Origin: an uncultured Bacteroidales bacterium
GTDB taxonomy: Bacteria; Bacteroidota; Bacteroidia; Bacteroidales; Muribaculaceae
DNA length: 60,313 bases
Reading direction: 5' to 3'
NCBI GenBank assembly: GCA_900539915.1
Contig: UQDU01000009.1
Location: 1-60,313 of the forward strand
The position numbers were made by a program, and so were the translations under genes. Shown piece by piece: positions 26,530 to 35,489 of the stretch (positions are counted from its first letter, which is position 1; each line of letters starts with the position of its first letter). The notes beneath the pieces were generated by a model. That model saw only the letters and a list, made by a program, of their open reading frames with translations. It was not told where the DNA came from and ran no database searches.

Positions 26530-27336
26530 ATGAAATACCCTCTCGTTTCTTACACCAAAGCCAGGCTGGCCGAACTATTCGCCCGTCCGCCATATGCCAC
26601 AGGAGTGGCACTCAGCGGAGGCGGAGCCCGCGGTTTTGCCCATGTAGGAGTGTTACAGGCGCTACACGAAGCGCGGATACACCCCGACATAGTGGCAGGT
26701 GTCAGTGCCGGAGCCGTCGCAGCCGTGTTCTATGCCTCGGGCATACCGTTTGACCAGATGCTCAAAGCATTCGACTCATTGAAATTCAACGATTTCGCAG
26801 AGTTGAGCGTCCCTAAAGACGGTTTTTTCAAGCTTGACCGTTTCCGCAAATTTCTCCGTGACACCATACCATATAAACGCATAGAAGACCTGCCTGTCAA
26901 GACTGTCATATGTGCCACAGACATAGACAGCGGTGAATCGGTGGCATTTGAAGAAGGGCCTCTGCCAGAGTGTGTAGCCGCCTCTTGCAGCATCCCGATA
27001 GTATTCAAGCCAGCCGTCATCAACGGAGTCAAATATGTCGACGGCGGCCTCACCCATAATTTACCGGCGTGGGCCATACGCTCGCGCTGCCGCACCCTCT
27101 ACGGCATCAATGTCAGCCCTATGGTCCGGCAGAAGAGCAAGGGGACTCTTATCGACATAGCCACCAAATCGTTTAAGCTTATGGCAAAAAACAATGCCAT
27201 ACATGACATGCAGATTTGTGACCATGTAATAGAGCTGTCAGACATAGCCCATTACAACATTTTCAACCTTAACGAGATTAAATCCATCTACAAAGCCGGC
27301 TACGAAACCACCAAGCGTGCAATCACCAAATCATGA
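26530..27336 (+). CDS. Patatin-like phospholipase
   Basis: Ser/Asp-dyad lipid hydrolase of the RssA/patatin type (268 residues). The oxyanion segment is SGGGARGFAHVGVLQAL, the nucleophile elbow GVSAG (serine near residue 60) and the catalytic Asp in VDGGLTHNLP. No signal peptide, so it probably acts in the cytoplasm or at the inner membrane. It starts three bases after lgt and overlaps the GH13 gene by four bases. Confidence 0.9.
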   Translation: MKYPLVSYTKARLAELFARPPYATGVALSGGGARGFAHVGVLQALHEARIHPDIVAGVSAGAVAAVFYASGIPFDQMLKAFDSLKFNDFAELSVPKDGFFKLDRFRKFLRDTIPYKRIEDLPVKTVICATDIDSGESVAFEEGPLPECVAASCSIPIVFKPAVINGVKYVDGGLTHNLPAWAIRSRCRTLYGINVSPMVRQKSKGTLIDIATKSFKLMAKNNAIHDMQICDHVIELSDIAHYNIFNLNEIKSIYKAGYETTKRAITKS

Positions 27337-29084
27337 AGACCAAACCAATCATCTATCAACTCTTGCCCCGCCTGTTCACCAACATGAACAGCCACTGTAT
27401 CCCCAACGGATCCATATCACAGAACGGCTCCGGCAAGATGAACGACATAACCCCGACAGTGCTCCAGGCCATCAAGGACCTCGGAGTGACCGCCGTATGG
27501 TACACCGGCATCATTGAGCATGCACACACAGCCGACTATACACGCTACGGCATACCGCGCCACAATCCCCACATCATCAAAGGTAAAGCCGGCTCGCCCT
27601 ATGCCATCACCGATTATTATGACGTGGACCCCGACATAGCCGTAGATGTAGACAAGCGCATCGAGGAGTTTGAAGCCCTCATAGAGCGCACGCACAAATG
27701 CGGCATGGACGTGATAATGGATTTCGTGCCTAGCCACGTAGGACGCCAGTACCACAGCGACAAGGCTCCGCGAGGCATCGAAGACCTCGGCACCGGCGAC
27801 GACACGACCAAATTTTTTGACCGCGACAATAACTTCTACTACATACCGCGTCAGCTTTTCGCACCCAGCATCGACATGGGTTCGGGCAACGACGCATATG
27901 TGGAATTTCCTGCCAAAGCTACAGGCAATGATTGTTTCTCGGCGTTTCCCGGCCCTTATGACTGGTACGAGACCATAAAGCTCAACTATGGAGTGGATTA
28001 TGGCGACCACACACGCCATTTTGACCCGATACCCGACACATGGTTCAAGATGCTCCACATACTGCGCTACTGGGCAGCCAAGGGCATAGACGGTTTCCGC
28101 TGCGACATGGTCCACATGGTGCCTCTGGAATTCTGGCACTGGGCCATCGCGAATGTCAAGGAGAGCTTCCCGAACATCAAGTTCATAGCAGAGATATATG
28201 ATGTGGGCCTGTACCGTCCGTTTATCGACTACGGCGGTTTTGACTACCTCTATGACAAGGTGAATCTTTACGATACCCTGCGTGACGTGCAGTGCCACAG
28301 CCACAGTGCCGCCACTATCACAAACTGCTGGCAGACAGTGGAAGGGATAGCCCCACGCATGCTCAATTTCCTTGAGAACCATGACGAGCAGCGATTCGGC
28401 TCCGAACAATATGCCGGCGACCCTGCCAAAGTCATCCCCTCGCTCGTGGTCAGCTCGATGATTTCCACCGGCCCGATGATGATATACATGGCCCAAGAAC
28501 TCGGCGAACAGGCCCGCGATGCCGAAGGATACAGCGGATACGACGGACGCACCACCATCTTCGACTACTGGAGCTTGCAGACACTGCGCCGCTGGCTCAC
28601 CGAAGTAGAGACCGGCGAAGCCACTCTTACAGGCCGTGAGAAATGGCTGCGCAGCAAGTACAAGACCATACTGACCGCATGTAACCAGGAGAAAGCCATA
28701 CGTGAAGGCCGCTTCTTTGACCTGATGTATGTCAACTATGACAATCCGTCGCTCAATCCCCACCGTCAATACGTGTTCCTGAGAGCCACCGAGGGAGAGA
28801 CACTTGTCATCGCCGCCAATTTCGGCAGCGAGTCATGCGACCTGTTCATCAACATACCCGACCATGCCTTTGACATGCTCAACCTGCCGCAGGGCGAATG
28901 TGTGGCCACAGACCTTCTGACAGGCGACACTATGCGCAAGATTTTCAGCCCACACCGCCAGTTTGAGACCTTCATACCGCCATATGATGTCGTAGTGTGG
29001 AAAATCAAGCACCGCAATATCATAGGCAATGACCACAAGGCCGCTCCATCGAGAGCCATGCGCCATAAAAAGACGGCTAAGTAA
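27333..29084 (+). CDS. Alpha-amylase family (GH13) glycosidase
   Basis: GH13 TIM-barrel enzyme of 583 residues without a signal peptide, so probably acting on intracellular alpha-glucans or imported oligosaccharides. The four conserved regions are visible: DFVPSH (region I), GFRCDMVHMV with the nucleophile Asp (II), FIAEIYD with the acid/base Glu (III) and NHDEQR with the third Asp (IV). A beta-sandwich C domain ends the protein. It overlaps the patatin gene (ATGA). The subfamily and substrate cannot be assigned from reading alone. Confidence 0.9.
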   Translation: MKTKPIIYQLLPRLFTNMNSHCIPNGSISQNGSGKMNDITPTVLQAIKDLGVTAVWYTGIIEHAHTADYTRYGIPRHNPHIIKGKAGSPYAITDYYDVDPDIAVDVDKRIEEFEALIERTHKCGMDVIMDFVPSHVGRQYHSDKAPRGIEDLGTGDDTTKFFDRDNNFYYIPRQLFAPSIDMGSGNDAYVEFPAKATGNDCFSAFPGPYDWYETIKLNYGVDYGDHTRHFDPIPDTWFKMLHILRYWAAKGIDGFRCDMVHMVPLEFWHWAIANVKESFPNIKFIAEIYDVGLYRPFIDYGGFDYLYDKVNLYDTLRDVQCHSHSAATITNCWQTVEGIAPRMLNFLENHDEQRFGSEQYAGDPAKVIPSLVVSSMISTGPMMIYMAQELGEQARDAEGYSGYDGRTTIFDYWSLQTLRRWLTEVETGEATLTGREKWLRSKYKTILTACNQEKAIREGRFFDLMYVNYDNPSLNPHRQYVFLRATEGETLVIAANFGSESCDLFINIPDHAFDMLNLPQGECVATDLLTGDTMRKIFSPHRQFETFIPPYDVVVWKIKHRNIIGNDHKAAPSRAMRHKKTAK

Positions 29085-29142
29085 TCCATCACACAGATTA
29101 TTACGTACAACACTATACAACTTCCTGTAACAGTTATTAAAA

Positions 29143-30075
29143 ATGACACCCTACAAAATCTTTTCGGGCACTAACTCGCGTTACATGGCCGAGGAAATCT
29201 GCAAGGATCTCGGCGTGAAGCTTGGAGAAATGAACATCCAGCGATTTGCCGATGGTGAATTTGAAGTATCCTTCGAGGAATCCATCCGCGGATGCGAGGT
29301 TTATCTCGTGCAGTCAACTTTCCCTAACAGCGACAATCTGATGGAGCTCCTGCTCATGATTGACGCTGCGAAACGTGCATCGGCCAAAAGCATCGCAGCC
29401 GTGATGCCTTATTTCGGATGGGCACGTCAGGACCGCAAAGACAAGCCCCGTGTGAGCATCGCAGCCAAACTCGTCGCTGACCTTCTCATGGCAGCCGGAG
29501 TTGACCGCGTCATCACCATGGACCTCCATGCTGACCAGATCCAGGGATTCTTTGATGTACCCGTGGACCATCTCTACGCTTCATCGGTATTCATCCCCTA
29601 CATCCAGAGCCTCAATCTCCCCGACCTCGTGATGGCCACACCTGACGTAGGCGGTGCAAAACGAGCCAACAACTACGCCAAATATCTCAACGTGCCTCTC
29701 GTGCTGTGCCACAAGCAGCGCGCCAAGGCCAATGTAGTGGAGTCAATGACAGTCATAGGCGATGTCAAAGACAAGAATGTTGTGCTCATCGACGACATGG
29801 TCGACACAGCCGGCACTATCACCAAGGCTGCCGACATCATGCTCAAAGCAGGCGCAAAGTCAGTACGCGCACTCGCCAGCCACGCCATCATGAGCGACCC
29901 GGCTACACAGCGTGTCAACGATTCCGGCCTCACAGAGATGATTTTCACCAACAGCATCCCTTACACCAAGGATTGCCCCAAGTGCACCATCATCAGTATC
30001 GCACACCTTTTTGCCGACACCATCCGTCGAGTACACGACTGCCAATCCATCTCCAGCCAATACCTCATCAAGTAA
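29143..30075 (+). CDS. prs: Ribose-phosphate pyrophosphokinase
   Basis: Makes PRPP from ribose 5-phosphate and ATP for nucleotide, histidine and tryptophan synthesis. It has 310 residues with QRFADGEFEV, the catalytic flexible-loop region YFGWARQDRKDKPR, DLHADQIQGFFDVPVDHL and the PRPP loop VLIDDMVDTAGT. Full length. A terminator follows at 30097-30131. Confidence 0.96.
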   Translation: MTPYKIFSGTNSRYMAEEICKDLGVKLGEMNIQRFADGEFEVSFEESIRGCEVYLVQSTFPNSDNLMELLLMIDAAKRASAKSIAAVMPYFGWARQDRKDKPRVSIAAKLVADLLMAAGVDRVITMDLHADQIQGFFDVPVDHLYASSVFIPYIQSLNLPDLVMATPDVGGAKRANNYAKYLNVPLVLCHKQRAKANVVESMTVIGDVKDKNVVLIDDMVDTAGTITKAADIMLKAGAKSVRALASHAIMSDPATQRVNDSGLTEMIFTNSIPYTKDCPKCTIISIAHLFADTIRRVHDCQSISSQYLIK

Positions 30076-30096
30076 GCCGACTTACATCACAAACAT

Positions 30097-30131
30097 ATGC
30101 GACCGCGGGCAACGAGTGCCGGCGGTCGCAT
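30097..30131 (+). terminator. Rho-independent terminator after prs
   Basis: A ten-base stem (ATGCGACCGC at 30097-30106 with GCGGTCGCAT at 30122-30131) followed by TTATATTTG. It also faces the end of the convergent GH3 gene. Confidence 0.8.
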
Positions 30132-30161
30132 TTATATTTGTTCCTACAAATAACGAGGCGG

Positions 30162-33110
30162 CTATTTGTATAGCTCAGCCCAGAGTTTGTTGCGGATGTC
30201 GGAGCGTGTGAAGGCCGGATTGTCGCGCGTAGGGCTGACGCGATTGCTCAGGAAGATAAATATCAGGCCGTTGTCGGGATCTATCTTCATCTGGGTGCCT
30301 GTAAAGCCAGTGTGTCCGTAAGTGCGTTCAGAGCCAAGACCGCACTTGGCAGGAGATGTGTCAAAACCGAGCGCACCTTTGCCATCTTTGCTTGACGGCC
30401 GGGTAAACAGGGCCACGGTGGGCTTGCGGAAAATCTCGACACCGCCATAATTGCCACCCTGGAGCCATGTCTGAGCCAATTTGGCAAGGTCTTCAGCCGT
30501 AGAAAACAGCCCGGCATTGCCCTGGACGCCCCCTGAAAAAGCAGCCAGCTCATCGTGGACGAATCCACGGAGCAACTGACGGCGCAGCATCGGATCGCGC
30601 TCGGTAGGAGCTATCCGTGATTCTGCGACACCCTTTTCCTTCGGGGTGTACATCGTATTATAAGCCCCTATCGGCTCAAAGACCCCGGTCTCGACATAGT
30701 CATCGAGGCGTTTGCCGGTCATGCCTTCAAGAGCATCCATCAGCAAAACGAAATTGAGATCGCTGTAACGGTAGACCGGAGACTTCAGTTCGATGTCATA
30801 TATGCGCTTCATTATGGTATCTACAGTAGCCTCTCCCACATACACATTGTCGGCCACCTGTATAGGGAACTTATGCGATGGACGGTCTGACACAAGGTCG
30901 CTGCGCAGACGTGCGTTGCCGTTGATATAGGTGTTCTTATCCACTTTAACACGGTAGGTAGCGTCACGTCTCGAACGGAACAGGGGGCCCTGGTACGATG
31001 CAGTATCTATAAGCGTCTTATACATGCTGAGCATCGACGGCATACCGCTCTGATGCAACAACAGCTGCCTGAACGTCAAGCGCCCCTTGGGCGTGCCCTT
31101 AAGAGCCGGTATGTAACCGCCTATAGTGTCATTAAGCTTAAACAATCCGCTATCATAGGCTTTCATCAAAGCACTCACCACACCGGCCGCTTTGGATACC
31201 GATGCTATATCATAGACAGTCTCAGCGGTTACAGGCGATGTGCCTCCCTTGGTCAGGGTGCCGAAGCTGCGGTCAATCACTATATTTCCGTTCTTAGCAA
31301 CAAGCACCTGGCATCCGGGGAAAGCCCCACTGCCAAGTGCCGCCATAGTAACTGAATCAATTCTCGCCGCCAGATCCGGAGGAAAACCTTCGGCAATCGG
31401 AGTAGAAAACCCCAGACGGGTCTTCTCGGTAGATATGCCGGTGCCCTCAGGCATCCACCCCTTGAGCGCAACCGGGAGACGCCCCTTGGCAGCCAGACCG
31501 CCGAAAATAACCTGCGCCGCTGCCTCGTTGATCAGTTTGGTATCATCAAATCCTCCGATTATGACGCTGAATGGCGACAGCTGACGCTGCATCTTGGCCA
31601 TCTTGTAGGGATTGACGAAGCATACAGCCATCGCACCGGGCAGTTCGCCCAATTTATGGAGAGTTGATGCAACTGCCTCGTTTTGCTTGAACACCGTCAC
31701 TATCACCTTCTTGTGACGGCGTATCTTGGCCAACTCCGCCACACTCAGGTGACCGTCGGCGCCACCATAGAGGGTGCAGGGCGCATATTTACGGCACATG
31801 CGCGAAAAAGCATTTTCCGCCTTCGCTCCCAATGACACCACCGCTATATCCGAGCCGCTAAGCTGTCCCCAGGGTATCACTCCGTCATCATCTTTAAGCA
31901 CCGTGATAACTGCCGATGACAGGCGCGTGTTTACAGCCAATGCTTCAGGCGAATTTATGATTCGGGAGATGCCTTCAGTGCCGCTCTCGGGTGCACCGGG
32001 AGCCACGACAAACAGATATTTGTATATCAACAGCTTGTGGCATCGTTCACGTATCATGTCGGCCTTAAGTTTGCCCGACTTTATCGCAGCCATCACTGCA
32101 TCAATATCCTGAGCCGGATGGAGCGGCTGCAACAATACGTCGGCACCGGCCTTCAATGCAGCCACGCAGTTGTTTTCCTTGCCTCCGGCTCCCTTCATGG
32201 CCAAAGCGTCAGTCCAGACAATGCCGCCGAACTTCAGGCGACCTTTAAGAAGATCAGACGTGACAGCATGTGACAGCGAAGCCGGCATACCCGATTTGTC
32301 AAGCACAGGCACGTCAAGATGGCCTACCATCACACCGCTCATCCCGGCCTTGATATATTCGCGGAAAGGCACAAGCTCCGTCTCGTCAAGCTGCTGGCGC
32401 GAACGGTCAAGCACAGGGAGAGCCTTATGCGAGTCAACCGAAGTGTCGCCATGCCCCGGGAAATGCTTGGCAACCGACATCACTCCGCCAGATTCAAGAC
32501 CACGCGCATAGGCAAGTCCCAACTCCGCCACGCGCCGGGGATTGTCACCAAACGAACGGTAGCCTATCACGGGGTTTGCCGGGTTAGAGTTCACATCAAG
32601 CACCGGGGCAAAGTTGACGTGGATACCCATAGCACGGCACTCCCGAGCCACTTCGCGTCCATACTCTTCAATCAGCTTGGTATCCGTCACCGCTCCGAGA
32701 GCCATATTGTGGGGAAAACGCGGTGCATCGGTCACGCGCATCGCAAGACCCCACTCGCCATCGAGAGTCACCATCAGAGGCACATGTGTCAGACTCTGAG
32801 CATAGTCTATAAGCCCCTTATAGTCAGCGAGAGTACCTTTACCGAGGAGGAAGCCGCCTATCCCCTGGTTCTTGACAAGCGACGCAAGCTGACGGCGCCC
32901 GGCTTCGTCATTCTTTATGTCAAGGCGCGGAAACACCAACTGTGCCACCTGCTGGCGCAGATCAAGCGTATTGATGACCGAGTCGGCCCATGCTTCGGCA
33001 GCCGCGTAACGTGATACGGAGAAATGACCGTACTTCATGTCAGCGGCACCGACATGAGATGTAACCATCGCCAGAATAATCAGCGATAAAAGAGATGCGA
33101 TATGTTTCAT
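30162..33110 (-). CDS. GH3 beta-N-acetylhexosaminidase fused to a class C beta-lactamase-like serine hydrolase
   Basis: A 982-residue exported fusion with a signal peptide ending near AAD. The N-terminal GH3 domain (about 35-370) has the NagZ-type motif KHFPGHGDTSVDSH, whose His/Asp pair is typical of beta-N-acetylglucosaminidases. A GH3 C-terminal-like domain (about 390-570) follows. The last 400 residues form a serine hydrolase of the class C beta-lactamase/penicillin-binding fold with SVSK (SxxK), YSDLNF (YxN) and HTG motifs. Fusions of this kind are known in Bacteroidetes. A role in periplasmic trimming of peptidoglycan is inferred. The downstream end faces prs. Confidence 0.9.
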   Translation of the reverse strand: MKHIASLLSLIILAMVTSHVGAADMKYGHFSVSRYAAAEAWADSVINTLDLRQQVAQLVFPRLDIKNDEAGRRQLASLVKNQGIGGFLLGKGTLADYKGLIDYAQSLTHVPLMVTLDGEWGLAMRVTDAPRFPHNMALGAVTDTKLIEEYGREVARECRAMGIHVNFAPVLDVNSNPANPVIGYRSFGDNPRRVAELGLAYARGLESGGVMSVAKHFPGHGDTSVDSHKALPVLDRSRQQLDETELVPFREYIKAGMSGVMVGHLDVPVLDKSGMPASLSHAVTSDLLKGRLKFGGIVWTDALAMKGAGGKENNCVAALKAGADVLLQPLHPAQDIDAVMAAIKSGKLKADMIRERCHKLLIYKYLFVVAPGAPESGTEGISRIINSPEALAVNTRLSSAVITVLKDDDGVIPWGQLSGSDIAVVSLGAKAENAFSRMCRKYAPCTLYGGADGHLSVAELAKIRRHKKVIVTVFKQNEAVASTLHKLGELPGAMAVCFVNPYKMAKMQRQLSPFSVIIGGFDDTKLINEAAAQVIFGGLAAKGRLPVALKGWMPEGTGISTEKTRLGFSTPIAEGFPPDLAARIDSVTMAALGSGAFPGCQVLVAKNGNIVIDRSFGTLTKGGTSPVTAETVYDIASVSKAAGVVSALMKAYDSGLFKLNDTIGGYIPALKGTPKGRLTFRQLLLHQSGMPSMLSMYKTLIDTASYQGPLFRSRRDATYRVKVDKNTYINGNARLRSDLVSDRPSHKFPIQVADNVYVGEATVDTIMKRIYDIELKSPVYRYSDLNFVLLMDALEGMTGKRLDDYVETGVFEPIGAYNTMYTPKEKGVAESRIAPTERDPMLRRQLLRGFVHDELAAFSGGVQGNAGLFSTAEDLAKLAQTWLQGGNYGGVEIFRKPTVALFTRPSSKDGKGALGFDTSPAKCGLGSERTYGHTGFTGTQMKIDPDNGLIFIFLSNRVSPTRDNPAFTRSDIRNKLWAELYK

Positions 33111-33151
33111 AGATGCAGATTAAGCAAATTTATATCAACATTATCAGTTTA

Positions 33152-34675
33152 TCAAGGGGCGGCAGTGATGCGCGGAGTCTCGTCAGGACGCAGTTTCTTG
33201 CCCTTCAGCGGACCCTCTGATATATAGCTGATGAAATCATCATAGAGCACCCTCTCGCTCTCACCGATATGCTTCGCCCGGGTGAATGACTTGAGGTAAT
33301 CGCCACCCTGTGCCAGATAGTCGATGGTAGACAATATGTACAGACGGTCATCATCAAGCGGCTTGCCATCTATGGTTACGGTGGTGCATTTGCCTGATGC
33401 AGGGTCATACTGCACGCGGACATTGTCGCTTATGCCGTCACCTCGCGGAGCAATGATGTCAAACGCCTCGCGCAAGTCCTTTCCTGATATTTCCAGGATG
33501 CTGACACGATTGTCAAACGGGAACGAGTTCATCACCTCCCCCTTGGTCAATGGGCCTTTGTCCCATCCTGACCGTATGCCGCCGACATTTATCACCGACA
33601 GCTCCACCGGTTTAGGGCTGAATTTTGCGCCGATGGCTTTTACAATGTCAGCCGAAAGGTTTCTCAGACCGTTACGGTTGATGTCAAACGAGGATGCGAC
33701 AGTGCCGATGCGCACGTTCATCAACGAGTCCACACCTTGGCGGTATGGCCGCAACAATTCGGTCATAGTGCCGTCAATCTTCGCATCAAGCCTACCGGTG
33801 ACAGGATACAGCTTCTCTACCGCATGCCCCGTGTCAAGGTCAAAATCTATCTGACCGAGATTTATACCCGATTTGCCTGTCTGGGTCACCAGGACGGTAT
33901 CGCCAATGGCATTGACAAGACGTGCCGGGACTGACTTGGGATTGTTTTCATCAATGACAGTGTGGCTGTGGCCTCCGATTATCAGGTCAATATCCTCGGA
34001 TGATTTCACCAGCTCAGGGTCAGTGACACCCTGATCGGCCATATAGCCTATGTGGGTGATTGCTACCACCTTGTCCACGCGCTCGTTATGTTTCAGATGC
34101 CACGCGGTGGAATTTGCAGCCTTCACGGCGTCAAGATATTTCAGACCTGTATAGTTATGGTCGGCAATCATGCCTTTAGGGTCAAGATTGATGCCTATGA
34201 ATCCTACACGCTTGTCGCCTACCTGCTTTATGACATAGGGTTTCACAAGGCCGTCAAGAGGGGTATGGCGCAAATCGTAGTTGGTGGATATTTTCTCCGC
34301 TTTCAGCCCGCGGTACACATGGGCCAGGGAATCTATGCCGTTGTCAAACTCATGGTTGCCCATGATCTGAATGTCATAACCGAGGGCGTTCATCACTTTT
34401 TGCTCCACTTCTCCACCATACAGGGAGAAAAAAAGTGTCCCCTGCACCATGTCGCCGGCATCTATCAGCAATACGTCAGGCTCTGCCGCACGGATACTGT
34501 CAATGAGAGCCTTGCGTCTTTCCACGCCGCCCAGATTCTTGGATGTCGGGTCAATCTGCGAATGCGTGTCATTGGTATGGAGCAATACGAGCTTCTCAGC
34601 CCTCAAGGCTGAAGCCGGCATAAGCATCAGCGCGGCATAAGCTAATACGGATACGATAAGCGATGTATGTTTCAT
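33152..34675 (-). CDS. Bifunctional metallophosphatase/5'-nucleotidase (UshA-like)
   Basis: Exported nucleotidase of about 507 residues. The N-terminal calcineurin-like metallophosphatase carries HTNDTHSQ, IDAGDMVQG, MGNHEFDNG and GGHSHT. The C-terminal 5'-nucleotidase domain carries the substrate-binding GGIRSGWDKG and the late YILSTIDYLAQGGDY. I place the start at the ATG at 34675, giving MKHTSLIVSVLAYAALMLMP as signal peptide; the longer frame would begin at TTG (34684). It lies in a minus-strand series of envelope genes but is separated from its neighbours by 40-75 bases. Confidence 0.9.
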   Translation of the reverse strand: MKHTSLIVSVLAYAALMLMPASALRAEKLVLLHTNDTHSQIDPTSKNLGGVERRKALIDSIRAAEPDVLLIDAGDMVQGTLFFSLYGGEVEQKVMNALGYDIQIMGNHEFDNGIDSLAHVYRGLKAEKISTNYDLRHTPLDGLVKPYVIKQVGDKRVGFIGINLDPKGMIADHNYTGLKYLDAVKAANSTAWHLKHNERVDKVVAITHIGYMADQGVTDPELVKSSEDIDLIIGGHSHTVIDENNPKSVPARLVNAIGDTVLVTQTGKSGINLGQIDFDLDTGHAVEKLYPVTGRLDAKIDGTMTELLRPYRQGVDSLMNVRIGTVASSFDINRNGLRNLSADIVKAIGAKFSPKPVELSVINVGGIRSGWDKGPLTKGEVMNSFPFDNRVSILEISGKDLREAFDIIAPRGDGISDNVRVQYDPASGKCTTVTIDGKPLDDDRLYILSTIDYLAQGGDYLKSFTRAKHIGESERVLYDDFISYISEGPLKGKKLRPDETPRITAAP

Positions 34676-34748
34676 GGTATGCAATGGCTATATTGTTGAG
34701 TAATGACAAATTTAATAAACCTCGCTGAATAATCCAATTTATCAGGGG

Positions 34749-35453
34749 CTACATTATAAATACCGCGACAATAGCCGCCACTGCTACAGTGGCCACTCCT
34801 GTCACCACCGGCCATGTCCACGGCCTCACAATCCATATGGTCTCGCTCCTATCATTATGGGTCAACTGTTTGCCTCCAAACGGCACCAGTCTGAGCAGCA
34901 TATAGATAACCGCTCCTATCAACGACCCGTATAGAGTACCCACAATGAGGTCGCCCGGATAGTGGACTCCGAGGTAAAGCCGCGTGTAACTGTGCAATAC
35001 CGCCCATAGGAATATAAACCATGTGAACAACCTGCGACGGGCGACAAGTGACATGAACACAGCGAGAGCAAACGAGTTGGCGGCATGGCATGACGGGAAT
35101 CCATAGTCACCTCCACGATAACCGTCCACCACATGACCCATCACCGACACCGGATTGTCGGGATTGCTCGGACGCAGACGGCAGAAATAGGGACGTATAC
35201 ACGATGCGATGGAATAGTCGGTGATGGCTATCACCAAACCGACACCCACGAGCAGCATCAATGCGGCAGCCGCTCGCCGTGACATAAACAATGCCGCTGC
35301 CATGGCCGCATAAAGCGGAACCCATATGAACTTGCCGGTAAGCATCATCATCAACGCATCGAAATATGAAGAATGGAATCCATTGAAAAACAGGAAAACC
35401 CTGTCATCCAAAACGAGGAGCTGCTGCAATATGTCTATTGTACACGTAAGCAT
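34749..35453 (-). CDS. PAP2 superfamily phosphatase
   Basis: Membrane phosphatase of the PAP2 class (234 residues, about five or six helices), likely acting on undecaprenyl diphosphate, lipid A or phosphatidic substrates. The three-part signature is complete: RPYFCRLRPSNP, GFPSCHAANSFALA and SYTRLYLGVHYPGD, containing the catalytic histidines. It lies 36 bases after the LTA-synthase-like gene on the same strand, so both may act on the envelope, by inference. Confidence 0.88.
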   Translation of the reverse strand: MLTCTIDILQQLLVLDDRVFLFFNGFHSSYFDALMMMLTGKFIWVPLYAAMAAALFMSRRAAAALMLLVGVGLVIAITDYSIASCIRPYFCRLRPSNPDNPVSVMGHVVDGYRGGDYGFPSCHAANSFALAVFMSLVARRRLFTWFIFLWAVLHSYTRLYLGVHYPGDLIVGTLYGSLIGAVIYMLLRLVPFGGKQLTHNDRSETIWIVRPWTWPVVTGVATVAVAAIVAVFIM

Positions 35454-35489
35454 TTTAGATCAGTCAATTTTTCTGATTAACAAATGAAT

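Noticed and set aside
27417..28769. A 450-residue minus-strand open frame
   Set aside because: Antisense shadow of the GH13 gene, whose four conserved regions are intact on the plus strand.
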